Shown here: piece after piece, positions 43,256 to 53,400 of the stretch | Numbering within the stretch: position 1 is the first letter of the stretch | Layout of the letters: every line of letters begins with the position of its first letter | NCBI RefSeq assembly: GCF_009720745.1 | Contig: NZ_WNKX01000015.1 | Span: 62,001 to 126,000 of the forward strand | DNA from: Massilia eburnea | GTDB taxonomy: Bacteria > Pseudomonadota > Gammaproteobacteria > Burkholderiales > Burkholderiaceae_D | Length of the DNA stretch: 64,000 nt | Direction of reading: 5' to 3' | Made by a program: the position numbers and the translations under genes | The notes under the pieces: generated by a model | What the model was told of the DNA's origin: nothing | Seen by the model: the letters and a program-made list of their open reading frames with translations, nothing else | The model's database searches: none

Positions 43256-44448
43256 CGGTCATCGGTGGCGGGCCGGCCGGCCTGATGGCGGCCGAGGTCC
43301 TGGCTGCGGCCGGCGTCAGGGTCGATGTCTACGACGCCATGCCTTCGGTCGGCCGCAAGTTCCTGCTGGCTGGGCGCGGGGGCATGAATATCACGCATTC
43401 CGAGCCCTATGCTGCCTTTGTCGCGCGCTACGGCAGCCGTGCGGCTGATCTGCGCCCCATGCTGGATGCCTTCAAGCCCGACGATTTGCGGGCCTGGGTG
43501 CATGGCTTGGGCATCGATACTTTTGTCGGCACTTCCGGCCGTGTTTTCCCTACGGAGATGAAGGCCGCACCGATGCTGCGCGCCTGGCTGCACCGCCTGC
43601 GGGAAAGCGGTGTGCATTTCCACCAGCGCCACCGCTGGCTGGGCTGGGCGGGCGACGGCGCGCTGCGCTTCGAGACGCCGGACGGCGAGCGCACCGTGCG
43701 CTGCGCCGCTGTGCTGCTGGCACTGGGTGGTGCAAGCTGGGCGCGCCTGGGTTCTGACGGCGCCTGGCAGCCCTTGCTGGCCGCGCGGGGAGTCGAGCTG
43801 GCTCCGCTGGTGCCGGCCAATTGCGGCTTCGACACCGCCTGGAGCGTGCATTTTGCTGAACGTTACGCCGGCCAGCCGCTGACCACCGTAGCGATCGGCG
43901 GCCGCAAAGGCCAGCTGGTCGTCACCGCCACCGGCGTCGAAGGCAGCCTGATTTACGCGCTGTCGGCCGGCATCCGCGACCGGATCGCTGCGCACGGCAG
44001 CGCGACCATTGCGCTGGACCTGCTGCCCGACTGGCCGCTGGAACGGGTGCGGCAGGAACTGATGCATCCGCGCGGATCGCGCTCAATGTCGAGTTTTTTG
44101 CAAAGCCGCCTGCACATCAAGGGCGTCAAGACGGGTTTGCTGCATGAGGTCCTGGACAAGGATGCATTCCACGATCCGCTGCGGGTAGCGGCAGCGCTGA
44201 AGGCCTTGCCGATCACCCTGCATCAGCCGCGCCCCATCGATGAGGCGATCAGCAGCGCAGGCGGCGTGCGTTTTGAAGCGCTGCAAGGGACGATGCTGAA
44301 AGCGATGCCCGGCGTATTCGTGGCCGGAGAAATGCTGGACTGGGAAGCGCCGACCGGCGGCTATCTGCTGACGGCGTGTTTTGCCAGCGGCCAGGCCGCC
44401 GGCAAAGACATCCTGCGCTACCTAGTGAATCCAGCTGACGCCGCCTGA
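43228..44448 (+). CDS. HI0933/TIGR03862-type flavoprotein
   Basis: 406 residues. The FAD dinucleotide-binding motif VAVIGGGPAGLMAAEVLAAAG is at the N terminus, followed by GRKFLLAGRGGMNITHSEP, the signature of this family, and a C-terminal GVFVAGEMLDWEAPTGGYLLTACFASGQAAGK. It is a predicted FAD-dependent oxidoreductase; its substrate is not established. The start lies inside the end of the preceding EAL gene. Its 3' end overlaps the convergent DUF2807 gene by 27 bases. Confidence 0.92.
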   Translation: MESNQLQGVAVIGGGPAGLMAAEVLAAAGVRVDVYDAMPSVGRKFLLAGRGGMNITHSEPYAAFVARYGSRAADLRPMLDAFKPDDLRAWVHGLGIDTFVGTSGRVFPTEMKAAPMLRAWLHRLRESGVHFHQRHRWLGWAGDGALRFETPDGERTVRCAAVLLALGGASWARLGSDGAWQPLLAARGVELAPLVPANCGFDTAWSVHFAERYAGQPLTTVAIGGRKGQLVVTATGVEGSLIYALSAGIRDRIAAHGSATIALDLLPDWPLERVRQELMHPRGSRSMSSFLQSRLHIKGVKTGLLHEVLDKDAFHDPLRVAAALKALPITLHQPRPIDEAISSAGGVRFEALQGTMLKAMPGVFVAGEMLDWEAPTGGYLLTACFASGQAAGKDILRYLVNPADAA

Positions 44449-45237
44449 ACCGGTGCGGCTGACATTACGGTCTGCGGGGTTGCCGTAAACGTTGATGTCG
44501 CCGCTGCCGCGCACAGTCAGGTCCGCCGACTGGCGCGCAAAGACGTCGGAATTGCCTGAGCCTTGCAGCACCACCGTCACCTTGTCGGAAGCGAGGTGCT
44601 GGGCGTCCAGTTTGCCGGAGCCGGTCAGTTGGGCGGTCAGTTCCTTGCAGTTGCCGCTCGATTTGATGGCGCCAGTGCCGACCATTTCCAGCTGCACGGT
44701 GTCGCCATGTCCGGTATTCAGGTTCAGGCCTCCGCTGCCGTGCAGCCCGGCTTCCACATTCTTGTAGCGGCCATTGAAGGCGAGGTTGCCGGTGCCCTGG
44801 AGCTGTACGCTCAGGTGCTCGCCGCTGAAGCCATCGACCGTGCTGTCGCCACTGCCGTTGATCACCAATTCGTTCAGCGAAGGCAGGACCAGCTCAACTT
44901 CGATCGGGCGGCGCGGGTGCAGCAGCAAGCCTTTGGAGCCGATGCGCAGGGTCGGGCCATCCTGTTCGGTCGCTATATTGCCAAGCAGGCGCTGCTCGCC
45001 ACGCACCTTTAACGAGGGCACATCGCCTTGCTTCAGGCGCAAGTCGATGGGTCCCACCAGTTCAACGCTGGAAACCGTCGCATTCACCTGGCGAACTTCG
45101 GTGCGGGCGGCGCGTCCCGCCACGCTGGTGGGGTTGGCGGCGCCCTGGGCCCGCAGCATGCTGTAAGAGACGCCGGTCAGCAGAACGGCCAGCAATGCCA
45201 TGCCAAGGCCGATCTTGAGCAGGGAACGGATATTCAT
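44422..45237 (-). CDS. DUF2807 (GIN-domain) exported protein
   Basis: 271 residues from MNIRSLLKIGLG; GGAAG lies about 6 bases before this ATG, while a longer start exists 15 bases upstream. One N-terminal hydrophobic helix (about 8-28) serves as signal or anchor. The mature part is a beta helix with regular NGSGDS, LQGTGN, LHGSGG, LTGSGK, LQGSGN and VRGSGD turns, characteristic of the putative auto-transporter head GIN domain. It is likely a periplasmic or surface protein of unknown role. It follows the DUF1700 gene by 11 bases on the same strand. Confidence 0.88.
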   Translation of the reverse strand: MNIRSLLKIGLGMALLAVLLTGVSYSMLRAQGAANPTSVAGRAARTEVRQVNATVSSVELVGPIDLRLKQGDVPSLKVRGEQRLLGNIATEQDGPTLRIGSKGLLLHPRRPIEVELVLPSLNELVINGSGDSTVDGFSGEHLSVQLQGTGNLAFNGRYKNVEAGLHGSGGLNLNTGHGDTVQLEMVGTGAIKSSGNCKELTAQLTGSGKLDAQHLASDKVTVVLQGSGNSDVFARQSADLTVRGSGDINVYGNPADRNVSRTGSGGVSWIH

Positions 45238-45248
45238 GGCGCTTCCTT

Positions 45249-46034
45249 TCAATGGCCGCGCAACAGCGAAGCGTTCATCTGGACGTAGCGTTTCAGGCCG
45301 ATCAGCGAATAGCGCGTGACGACGATGCTGACCAGGGTCAGGAGGATACCCAGCAGGATCAGGCCAATGCCGGCCGCCGTTTGCGTTGCACGCGATTCGC
45401 TATCCAGGTCGGAGGTAATGCGCACGCCGCTTTCGGCCATTGCTTCCGCCCCTTCGAGCCATTTTTCGGACCGGCTATCCGCCGCATCCATTTCCTTGCG
45501 CAGTCCGGGCGAAGGTTCCTGGAACATCTCGATGCCCTGGTCGCTGATCGAAATCTTGGTTTGCATGCGGGTATCGACTTGTGCGCCTTCCTCGTCGTAG
45601 CTGACGAGATGGCGCAGGGGACCGGTCAGCACCAGCTCGTTCGCGCCAGCCAGCCCGGTTGCGGTAATGGCAATGCCGCTGATGTACAGCGCGAAGGCGC
45701 TGGCGTAGACGGAAATGAGCAAAGCGGAGAACACCGCGGCCGGCACCACCATGAACAGGTTGAAGATGCCGAGGCCGACGATGGAAACCATCATGCGCGC
45801 AAGGTTGGCTGGATTGCGGCTTTGCTCGAATGCGCTGCGGTGCGCGTTGGCGCGCAGGGTCATGGCGATCTTGCGCGGCTCGTCCATGCCGGACGAAATG
45901 TCGTCCTCGGTCTGGCCGGCGGCAAGGCCGTCGATGAAGCGCTGCTCATAGTAAGCCATGGTCTTGGCCGCAACGTCGGGCGGCAAGCCGGCAAGGGCTT
46001 TCTTCAGTGCGTCGAGGTATTCAGTCTTGCTCAT
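45249..46034 (-). CDS. DUF1700-family membrane protein
   Basis: 261 residues. The N-terminal soluble part MSKTEYLDALKKALAGLPPDVAAKTMAYYEQRF is typical of DUF1700. A double glycine-rich transmembrane region follows (about 82-130) and a C-terminal helix (about 217-240, GIGLILLGILLTLVSIVV). Such genes often occur with DUF2807/DUF4097 adhesin-like genes and a PadR regulator, as envelope-stress modules. Here the DUF2807 gene follows, but no PadR gene is present. The 139 bases before it and behind hpnE show no clear gene. Confidence 0.88.
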   Translation of the reverse strand: MSKTEYLDALKKALAGLPPDVAAKTMAYYEQRFIDGLAAGQTEDDISSGMDEPRKIAMTLRANAHRSAFEQSRNPANLARMMVSIVGLGIFNLFMVVPAAVFSALLISVYASAFALYISGIAITATGLAGANELVLTGPLRHLVSYDEEGAQVDTRMQTKISISDQGIEMFQEPSPGLRKEMDAADSRSEKWLEGAEAMAESGVRITSDLDSESRATQTAAGIGLILLGILLTLVSIVVTRYSLIGLKRYVQMNASLLRGH

Positions 46035-46173
46035 TGGAAACTAAAGGCTCCGTTCTTCTCCATGCTCGCACTGTACCGCCCGCACAGGCGGCCCTCCAGC
46101 TGTTTACGACAGACTGCAGAAATGCGGGAGCAGGCGACTGTAGCGCGGGACAGGCGGACCGCCACGCCGGCGC

Positions 46174-47514
46174 TCACGAGCGCGCGAGGACGCGCGCCGC
46201 CTGGGCGCCGCTGCGCACCGCCATTTCGAGCGTGGCGGGATATTCGCCTGTCGTGTAATCGCCCGCCAGCACGAGGCCGGGCAGGCCAGTTTCATTTGCA
46301 GGGCGCTGCAGGCCGGGCGTGCAGGCGTAGGTCGCACGCTTCTCGGTAATGACTTTGACCCATGATGGCTTGGCAAGTTCCGGCTGTGCCAGGTCGGCGG
46401 CCAATTGCGCTGCGACGGACGCCGCCAGTTCATCCTGCGGCAGTTCCGACGCGGCGCGGGAAGCGCTGATAACAACCGCAAAGAGGCCTTCCTGCCTGTC
46501 GTCCAGCTGGCCGCGGTCGAAGACGAACTGGCCCCAGCGTGCATTCGCCGGATCGTCAAGCAAGGCGAGGAAGGGCGCCGGCAGGAGTGTGCCTGGAGCG
46601 TATTGCAGGTAGCAGGTGGTGATCGGTTCCTGCTCAAAGCCTGCCAATTGGGCGGCCAGCGCTTCGGTTCCGGGCAGTTGCGACAACAATGCTGCACTGG
46701 CAACGGACGATCCGGCCAGTACCACGCCGTCGAATTCTGCCGGCTGTGCACCGCCAACGCCGGCGCCGCTGGCCTCGATGGTCCAGGCGCTGGATTGCTT
46801 GCAGACTGCCGTAACCTTGGCGCCCAGGTGGACCGTGTGCCCTCTATCCTTGAGCCAGGCGGCAGCGGCATCCGGGAACAGGGCGGACAGGTCGGCGCGC
46901 GGCACCAGCATGTCGGAAGCGGCACGGCTGGCGCCAAGGCTGTCGCGCAGCACCGCCAGGAAAACATTCGCGGAAGCGCGTTCCGGCGGCGTGTTCAACG
47001 CTGCCAGGCACAAAGGCCGCCACATCAGCGCCACGATGCGCGGGGTCTGGTCGAAGCGTTCCAGCAGTTCGGCCACGCTGCAATCCTGGTTCAGGTACCA
47101 GCCCATCCAGCGCGCTGTGGTGGTGAAGCGGGCCAGGGCCATCTTGTCGGCGCGTTCCAGGCCGACCGCACGCAGCAGGGCAATGGCCACGTGCAGCGGC
47201 GCCGGCAAGCGCGGCGCCACAAAGTCCATGCCGCCCGTACCAGGTGCATAACGCATCTGCAGGGGCAAGGTCAGGACGGCGGCAGCGAGGTCGATGCCCA
47301 CCGCACGCATGAGGCGCAAGGTCTCGGAATAGGCGCCCAGCATGATGTGCTGGCCGTTATCGAGTTCGCGGCCATCGAAGGCGACGCGGCGCGCGCGGCC
47401 GCCAAAGGTGCGCGCCGCCTCGAACAAAGTCACTCGATGGCCGGCGCGCACCAGCTCAATGGCGGCGCTGAACCCGGCCCAGCCGCCGCCGGCGACGGCA
47501 AAATGCTTAACCAC
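46174..47514 (-). CDS. hpnE: Hydroxysqualene dehydroxylase
   Basis: 446 residues. The FAD motif VAGGGWAGFSAAIELVRAGHRVTLFEAA opens the protein, followed by GGRARRVAFDGRELDNGQHIMLGAY and the C-terminal GLPGLVLAGDYTTGEYPATLEMAVRSGAQAARVLA, as in the amine-oxidase-like HpnE family. It reduces hydroxysqualene to squalene. Its start overlaps the end of hpnD by 8 bases; it is the last gene of hpnC-hpnD-hpnE. Confidence 0.94.
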   Translation of the reverse strand: MVKHFAVAGGGWAGFSAAIELVRAGHRVTLFEAARTFGGRARRVAFDGRELDNGQHIMLGAYSETLRLMRAVGIDLAAAVLTLPLQMRYAPGTGGMDFVAPRLPAPLHVAIALLRAVGLERADKMALARFTTTARWMGWYLNQDCSVAELLERFDQTPRIVALMWRPLCLAALNTPPERASANVFLAVLRDSLGASRAASDMLVPRADLSALFPDAAAAWLKDRGHTVHLGAKVTAVCKQSSAWTIEASGAGVGGAQPAEFDGVVLAGSSVASAALLSQLPGTEALAAQLAGFEQEPITTCYLQYAPGTLLPAPFLALLDDPANARWGQFVFDRGQLDDRQEGLFAVVISASRAASELPQDELAASVAAQLAADLAQPELAKPSWVKVITEKRATYACTPGLQRPANETGLPGLVLAGDYTTGEYPATLEMAVRSGAQAARVLARS

Positions 47515-48340
47515 GGACCCAGGTCTTCCACGCCAGCCACAGTTTGCGGATAGGCGTCAGCGAAATGCGCTGCTTGAGGACGTGGTAACCGTCTTCCTCG
47601 ATTTCGTTCAGCAGGGTGCGATAGATGGCGGCCATGATCAGTCCCGGGCGCTGTGCGCGGCGGTCTTCCTTTGGCAACAGGGCGAACGCTTCGTCATACG
47701 CTTTTTGTGCGCGAGCGACCTGGAACTGCATCAGCTTCGAGAAGTTCTCCGACTCGCGTGCGTTTAGCAGGTCCGCTGCGGTCACGTTGAATTGCTGCAG
47801 TTCGTTGACCGGCAGGTAGATGCGGCCTTTGCGCGCATCCTCGCCGACGTCGCGGATGATGTTCGTGAGCTGGAAGGCATGCCCCAGCTTCTCGGCATAT
47901 TGCAAGGTTTCCGGGCGGGTGGCCCCGAAAATCGATGCCGACAGGATGCCTACCACGCTGGCCACGTGCCAGCAGTACTTGGACAAGCCCGCGTAATCGA
48001 GGTAGCGTGTCTGGTTCAAGTCCATTTCCATGCCATCGATGATCGCCTGCATATGCTCCTGTTTCAGGTCGTAGACTGCGAGATGGGGCTGCAGGGCCTG
48101 GGTGACAGGGTGCGTCTGTTTGCCCTCGTACATCTGGGCGATCTCGTTGCGCCACCAGGCCAGCTTGATGCGCGCCAGCGATTCGTCGGTGCATTCATCG
48201 ACGGTGTCGTCCACTTCGCGGCAGAACGCGTACATCGCCGTAATGGCGCGGCGCCGTTCCGGCGGCAGGAACAGGAAGCTGTAGTAGAAGCTGGAACCGC
48301 TGGCGGCGGCTTTCTGCTGGCAGTATTCGTCGGGGGACAT
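47507..48340 (-). CDS. hpnD: Presqualene diphosphate synthase
   Basis: 277 residues of the squalene/phytoene synthase fold. The two Asp-rich motifs are REVDDTVDEC (about 41-50) and IRDVGEDARKGRIYLP. It joins two farnesyl diphosphates into presqualene diphosphate. The start MSPDEYCQQKAAASGSSFYYSFLFLP is typical of HpnD. It lies 38 bases behind hpnC and overlaps hpnE. Confidence 0.95.
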   Translation of the reverse strand: MSPDEYCQQKAAASGSSFYYSFLFLPPERRRAITAMYAFCREVDDTVDECTDESLARIKLAWWRNEIAQMYEGKQTHPVTQALQPHLAVYDLKQEHMQAIIDGMEMDLNQTRYLDYAGLSKYCWHVASVVGILSASIFGATRPETLQYAEKLGHAFQLTNIIRDVGEDARKGRIYLPVNELQQFNVTAADLLNARESENFSKLMQFQVARAQKAYDEAFALLPKEDRRAQRPGLIMAAIYRTLLNEIEEDGYHVLKQRISLTPIRKLWLAWKTWVRG

Positions 48341-48378
48341 GTTCTTATCGCTTGGGTAATGCTGTCAAAGGCGCTATT

Positions 48379-49203
48379 TTATAGTGAAGACGGCCGCATT
48401 CGAAGCGCGCGCCAGAAAACCTTGAACCAATCGCCTTTTTCGAGTTTTGGACGGCGCAGGAAAACGTCGTATTCCACTTCTTCGATCGCCTCGAGAATGC
48501 GCAGCCCGCCCTGGACGACCATGCGCAGTTCAAGGCCAATGCGGCCTTTCAGGCGGCAGGCCAGCGGCGCGCCTTCCAGCATCAATGCGCGCGCGCGGTC
48601 GACCTGGAACTTCATCATGGCGCGCCATTTGGCCCGGTTATCGGGCCGTGCCAGGTGGGCTGGCGACAAGGCATAGCGCGCCAGGTCTTCCATCGGGAGG
48701 TAAATGCGCTCCTTATGTTCGTCGATTGCCACATCCTGCAGGAAGTTGATGATCTGGAGGGCGGAACAAATGGCATCGGACTGGCGGATATTCTGTTCGT
48801 CGGCCGCGCCGTACAGGTGGAGCATCAGCAGGCCGACAGGGTTGGCGGAGCGGGCGCAGTAATCGAGCAGGGTGGCGTAATCCTGGTAGCGGGTGACTGT
48901 CACGTCCTGCTTGAAAGCGGATAGAAGGTCGTAAAAGGGGCGCATCGGCAAGTGGTGGTGCTCGATCGCGCCGGCCAGGCGCTCGAACATCGGCTCGTGG
49001 CCACCCTCGGCGCGCTCGATGCGGCCCAGGGCTTCTTCATAGGCGGCAAGCCCCGCCAGGCGCTGTTCTGGCGTGGCATCGCCCTCGTCGGCGATATCGT
49101 CGGCGCTGCGGGCAAAGGCGTAAATCGCTTCCACCGCCGGGCGCAAGCGGCGCGGCATCAGGATGGAAGCGACAGGGAAATTCTCGTAATGGTCAACGGA
49201 CAT
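48379..49203 (-). CDS. hpnC: Hydroxysqualene synthase
   Basis: 274 residues of the squalene/phytoene synthase fold with Asp-rich motifs RSADDIADE and LQDVAIDEHKERIYLP, and the start MSVDHYENFPVASILMPRRLRPAV typical of HpnC. It turns presqualene diphosphate into hydroxysqualene. HpnC, HpnD and HpnE together make squalene without a eukaryotic-type synthase. A squalene-hopene cyclase gene is not in the window, so the end product is presumed, not shown, to be hopanoid. Confidence 0.95.
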   Translation of the reverse strand: MSVDHYENFPVASILMPRRLRPAVEAIYAFARSADDIADEGDATPEQRLAGLAAYEEALGRIERAEGGHEPMFERLAGAIEHHHLPMRPFYDLLSAFKQDVTVTRYQDYATLLDYCARSANPVGLLMLHLYGAADEQNIRQSDAICSALQIINFLQDVAIDEHKERIYLPMEDLARYALSPAHLARPDNRAKWRAMMKFQVDRARALMLEGAPLACRLKGRIGLELRMVVQGGLRILEAIEEVEYDVFLRRPKLEKGDWFKVFWRALRMRPSSL

Positions 49204-49222
49204 AGAGGTGCTGTTCTAAATT

Positions 49223-49298
49223 AATGACGCGAAAGTCATTTGCAAGTACGGTTGACCCGGCTATAATTTTTTACTAAACGGAAAGTCAGTTAGTTCCG
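49223..49298. promoter_or_regulatory. Divergent promoter and operator candidates between hpnC and the RND operon
   Basis: AATGAC-N6-GTCATT (49223-49240) overlaps the likely -35 region, TATAAT is at 49262-49267, and CGGAA-N10-TTCCG (49279-49298) covers the region just after the transcription start. Both sites contain GAAAGTCA. This is the usual position for a TetR-type repressor of an efflux operon, but no tetR gene is nearby. Confidence 0.5.
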
Positions 49299-49366
49299 GA
49301 ATGCAAATAATAATGGCAAAGATGCACTCCCGGCAATTGCCAGAGACACTTAAAAGGAATTCCATC

Positions 49367-50440
49367 GTGTTCGTAGCGAAAAAACTACCCGTGGTTGCAG
49401 CTTGCGCCTTGCTGCTTGCCGCCTGTTCCAAAGAAGCTCCCAAGACCGAAGATGTCCGCCCTGTGCGTGCCATGGTGCTGCAGAGCTCGGACATTGATGT
49501 GAATGCCGAATTCTCGGGCGAAGTGCGGGCGCGTGTCGAGTCCCGCCTCGGTTTCCGCGTTGGCGGCAAGATCGTTTCCCGCAAGGTGGATGTCGGCTCC
49601 GTCGTCAAGCGCGGACAGGTGCTGATGGACCTCGACCCGCAAGACCTCAAGCTTTCGCAGGCCCAGGCGCTCGCCGCCTTGCGCGCCGCGGAGACCAACC
49701 GCGACCTGGCCAGCGCCGAATTGAAGCGCTACCAGGAACTGCGCGAGAAGAATTTCGTCAGCCAGGCCATCCTCGATGCAAAACTGTCGGCCGCCAAATC
49801 GGCCCAGGCGCAAGTGGATTCGGCGCAGGCCGCCTACCGCGGCATGGCCAACCAGGCCGGTTACGCCAACCTCGAATCGGATATCGATGGCGTGGTGACC
49901 TCAGTGGATGCGGAAGTGGGCCAGGTGGTCGCGCCGGGCACGCCCGTGGTGCGCGTCGCCAAGTCCGACGAGAAGGAAATCGTGTTCGGCGTGCCGGAAG
50001 ATAAGGTCGACACCTTGCGCGCCATTCCCGACGTGCACGTGCGCCTGTGGGCCAGCCCGGACAAGTCGGTACCTGGCAAGATCCGCGAAATCTCGCCGGT
50101 GGCCGATCCGTCGACGCGAACCTATGCGTTCCGCGTATCGATCCCTGCCAGCATGTCCGAGGCCAAGCTGGGCATGACTGCGCTGGTGGCTTTTGCCTCG
50201 CGCACGCCGCAACCGCAAATCAAGGTGCCGTTGACGGCGCTATTCCATGAGAAAGCGGCGACCTCTGTCTGGGTCGTTGAAAACGGCGCGGTGCGTCTGG
50301 TGCCTGTCACCGTGAGCGGGGTGTCGGGGAATGACATTGTGCTGGGCAGCGGCGTCAAGCCGGGCCAGACCGTGGTGACCGCCGGCGTCAACCTGCTCAA
50401 GCCGGGCCAGAAAGTGACCATCCTCGGAGCCGCCAAATGA
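49367..50440 (+). CDS. RND efflux periplasmic adaptor lipoprotein
   Basis: 357 residues from a GTG start chosen because AAGGA lies 8 bases upstream; a longer ATG frame begins at 49301. The N terminus is a lipoprotein signal with lipobox LLAAC (FVAKKLPVVAACALLLAAC). A lipoyl/barrel-sandwich part (AEFSGEVRARVESRLGFRVGGKI), an alpha hairpin (about 85-150) and a beta barrel follow, then a membrane-proximal part ending in GVNLLKPGQKVTIL. It should link the pump to an outer-membrane channel. Its TGA overlaps the pump gene ATG. Confidence 0.93.
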   Translation: MFVAKKLPVVAACALLLAACSKEAPKTEDVRPVRAMVLQSSDIDVNAEFSGEVRARVESRLGFRVGGKIVSRKVDVGSVVKRGQVLMDLDPQDLKLSQAQALAALRAAETNRDLASAELKRYQELREKNFVSQAILDAKLSAAKSAQAQVDSAQAAYRGMANQAGYANLESDIDGVVTSVDAEVGQVVAPGTPVVRVAKSDEKEIVFGVPEDKVDTLRAIPDVHVRLWASPDKSVPGKIREISPVADPSTRTYAFRVSIPASMSEAKLGMTALVAFASRTPQPQIKVPLTALFHEKAATSVWVVENGAVRLVPVTVSGVSGNDIVLGSGVKPGQTVVTAGVNLLKPGQKVTILGAAK

Positions 50441-53400
50441 AGGGCTTCAACCTTTCGCGCTGGGCGCTGGAGCACATTCCGCTCACGCGCTACCTGATTG
50501 CGGTGCTGTTGCTGGGCGGCCTGCTGGCGTACAAGAACCTGGGGCAGGACGAAGATCCACCATTTACCTTCCGTTCGATGGTGGTGCAGGCCTTCTGGCC
50601 GGGCGCGACGTCGCTGCAGATGGCCGAGCAGGTCACGGACAAGCTTGAAAAGAAGCTGCAGGAAACCCCGTTTGTGCATGAAATCACCAGCTATTCGAAA
50701 CCTGGCCAGACGCTGATCATCCTGAGCTTGCGGGAATCCACGCCGCCAAAAGAGGTGGCGCAAGCCTGGTACCAGGTGCGCAAGAAAATCGGGGATATCC
50801 GTTCGACGCTGCCGGCAGGGGTACAGGGGCCGGTGTTCAATGACGAATTCGGCGATACCTACGGCTCGATTTTCGCGCTGTCCGGCGACGGCTTTACCTA
50901 CGCGGAGCTGAAAGACTACGCTGACCTGGTGCGCCAGGAGCTGCTCGGCGTGAAAAAGGTGTCCAAGGTCGAACTGTTCGGGGTACAGGACGAGAAGATC
51001 AACATCGAGTTCTCGCATAAGAAATTTGCCCAGTTGGGCCTGACCGTCGAGCAGATCGCCAACCAGATCGCGACCCAGAACGTGGTCGAGGCGACCGGTG
51101 TCGTCGTCACGCCCACCGATAACCTGCAGGTGCGCGTTTCCGGCGCGCTGCGCACGGTGAAGGATCTGGAAGAGCTTGAGCTTCGCGCCAATAACACGAC
51201 CTTCCGCCTTGGCGATTTTGCGCAGATCAAGCGCGAATACCAGGATCCGCCGCGCGACAAGATGCGCTTCAACGGCAAGGAAGTCATCGGCCTTGGCGTG
51301 TCGATGGAGAAGGGCGGCAACATCATCCAGATGGGCAAGGACCTGGAGAAGACCGTCAACGCCATGAAGGGCAAGCTGCCGGTCGGCATCGAGCTTGAGC
51401 GTGTGTCGGACCAGCCGGCTGCGGTGACGGCCTCCGTCGGCGAGTTCCTGCACACCCTGATCGAAGCGGTGCTGATCGTGCTGGCAGTGAGCTTTGTATC
51501 ACTCGGCCTGCACACTAAGCCGAAGCTGAGCCTTGATGCGCGGCCAGGCCTGGTGGTGGCGCTGACCATTCCGCTGGTGCTGGCGGTGACCTTCCTGTTC
51601 ATGCGCATATTCGACATCGACCTGCACAAGATCTCGCTCGGCGCGCTGATCATCGCGCTCGGCCTGCTGGTGGACGACGCGATTATTGCGGTCGAAATGA
51701 TGGTGCGGAAGATGGAGGAGGGCCATTCGCGGCTGGAAGCCGCAACCTTCGCCTACACATCGACTGCCTTGCCGATGTTGACCGGCACCCTGATTACGGT
51801 TGCGGGCTTCCTGCCGATCGGCCTTGCCGCATCGGCAGCGGGCGAGTACACCTTCTCGCTGTTCTCGGTGAATGCGATTGCGCTGGTAACGTCGTGGATT
51901 GTCGCCGTGGTGTTCACGCCTTACATCGGCTTCATCCTGCTGAAGGTCAAGCCGCACTCGGAGGGCGGTGGCCATCATGAATTGTTCGATACGCCCGGTT
52001 TCCGCAAATTCCGTGCCGTCGTGAACTGGTGTGTGGAATACCGCAAGACGACGATTGCCGCGACACTGGTGATCTTTGCCCTTGGCGTGTACGGCTTCAA
52101 TTTCATCGAAAAACAATTCTTCCCTGACTCCAGCCGCCCCGAATTGATGGTCGAGATGTGGTCGCCGGAGGGCACCGCTTTCTCGCAGACCGAAGCCCAG
52201 GCGAAGAAATTCGAGGAGTTCATCTGCAAGGAACCCGGCGTCGCAAGCGTGACGACCTACGTCGGCACCGGCAGCCCGCGCTTCTACCTGCCGCTGAACC
52301 AGATCTTCCCGCAGACGAACGTATCGCAGACGGTGGTGCTGGCGAAAGACCTGCATTCGCGCGAAGCGTTGCGCAAGAAGATCAGCAATGTCTTCAAGAC
52401 CGACTTCCCGGAAGTGCGCGGCCGCGTGCAGCTGCTGCCGAATGGCCCGCCGGTGCCGTACCCGGTGCAGTTCCGCGTGACCGGCACTGAGGTGGATGGT
52501 GTGCGTGCGATTGCCGACCAGGTGAAGGACATCATGCGCGCCAATCCGAATGCGGTGGGCGTCAACGATAACTGGAACGAATCGATCAAGGTGCTGCGCC
52601 TGGACCTGGACCAGGACAAGATGCGTGCACTTGGCGTGACTTCGCAAACCGTGATGCGGGCGGCGAATACCATCCTTTCCGGTACGCCGATTGGCCAGTT
52701 CCGCGAGGGTATCCGCCTGATCGACATCCAGGTGCGCCAGCCGCTCGACGAGCGCAATACCATCGCAGTGCTGAACGATACCTATATTCCAACCAATAGC
52801 GGGCGCTCGGTGCCGATTTCGCAACTGGCGCGTGTCCACTTTGTCTGGGAGCCGGGCGTAGTCTGGCGCGAGGGCAGGGAATGGGCGATCACCGTGCAGT
52901 CGGACGTGGTGGAAGGTGTGCAGGGGCCAACCGTATCGGGCCAGATCAATCCGAAGCTGGATGCGCTGCGCGCCAAGCTGCCGCCAGGCTATGAGATCAA
53001 GGTGAAGGGCGCCGCGTCCGACAGCAGCGCGGCGGAAGAATCGATTGCCGCCAACTTGCCGCTGGCCGTGTTCATCATCTTTACCTTGCTGATGCTGCAG
53101 CTGCACAGCTTCTCGCGCGCGCTGCTGGTGTTCCTGACTGGCCCGCTGGGCGTGGCGGGGGCGGCGATGGCGCTGCTGGTGATGGGGCGTCCGCTGGGAT
53201 TTGTGGCGAACCTGGGGATTATCGCGTTGTTCGGGATGATTATCCGGAACTCGGTGATCCTGGTGGACCAGATCGAGCAGGATATCAAGGCGGGCGTGCC
53301 GGCGTGGGATGCGATTGTGGAGTCGGCTGTGCGGCGCTGCCGACCGATCATTCTTACGGCTGCCGCAGCTGCCTTGGCGATGATTCCGCTGTCCCGGTCC

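Noticed and set aside
49252..49267. TTGACC and TATAAT before the RND operon as one promoter.
   Set aside because: They are only 4 bases apart, so the TTGACC cannot be the -35 partner of this -10.
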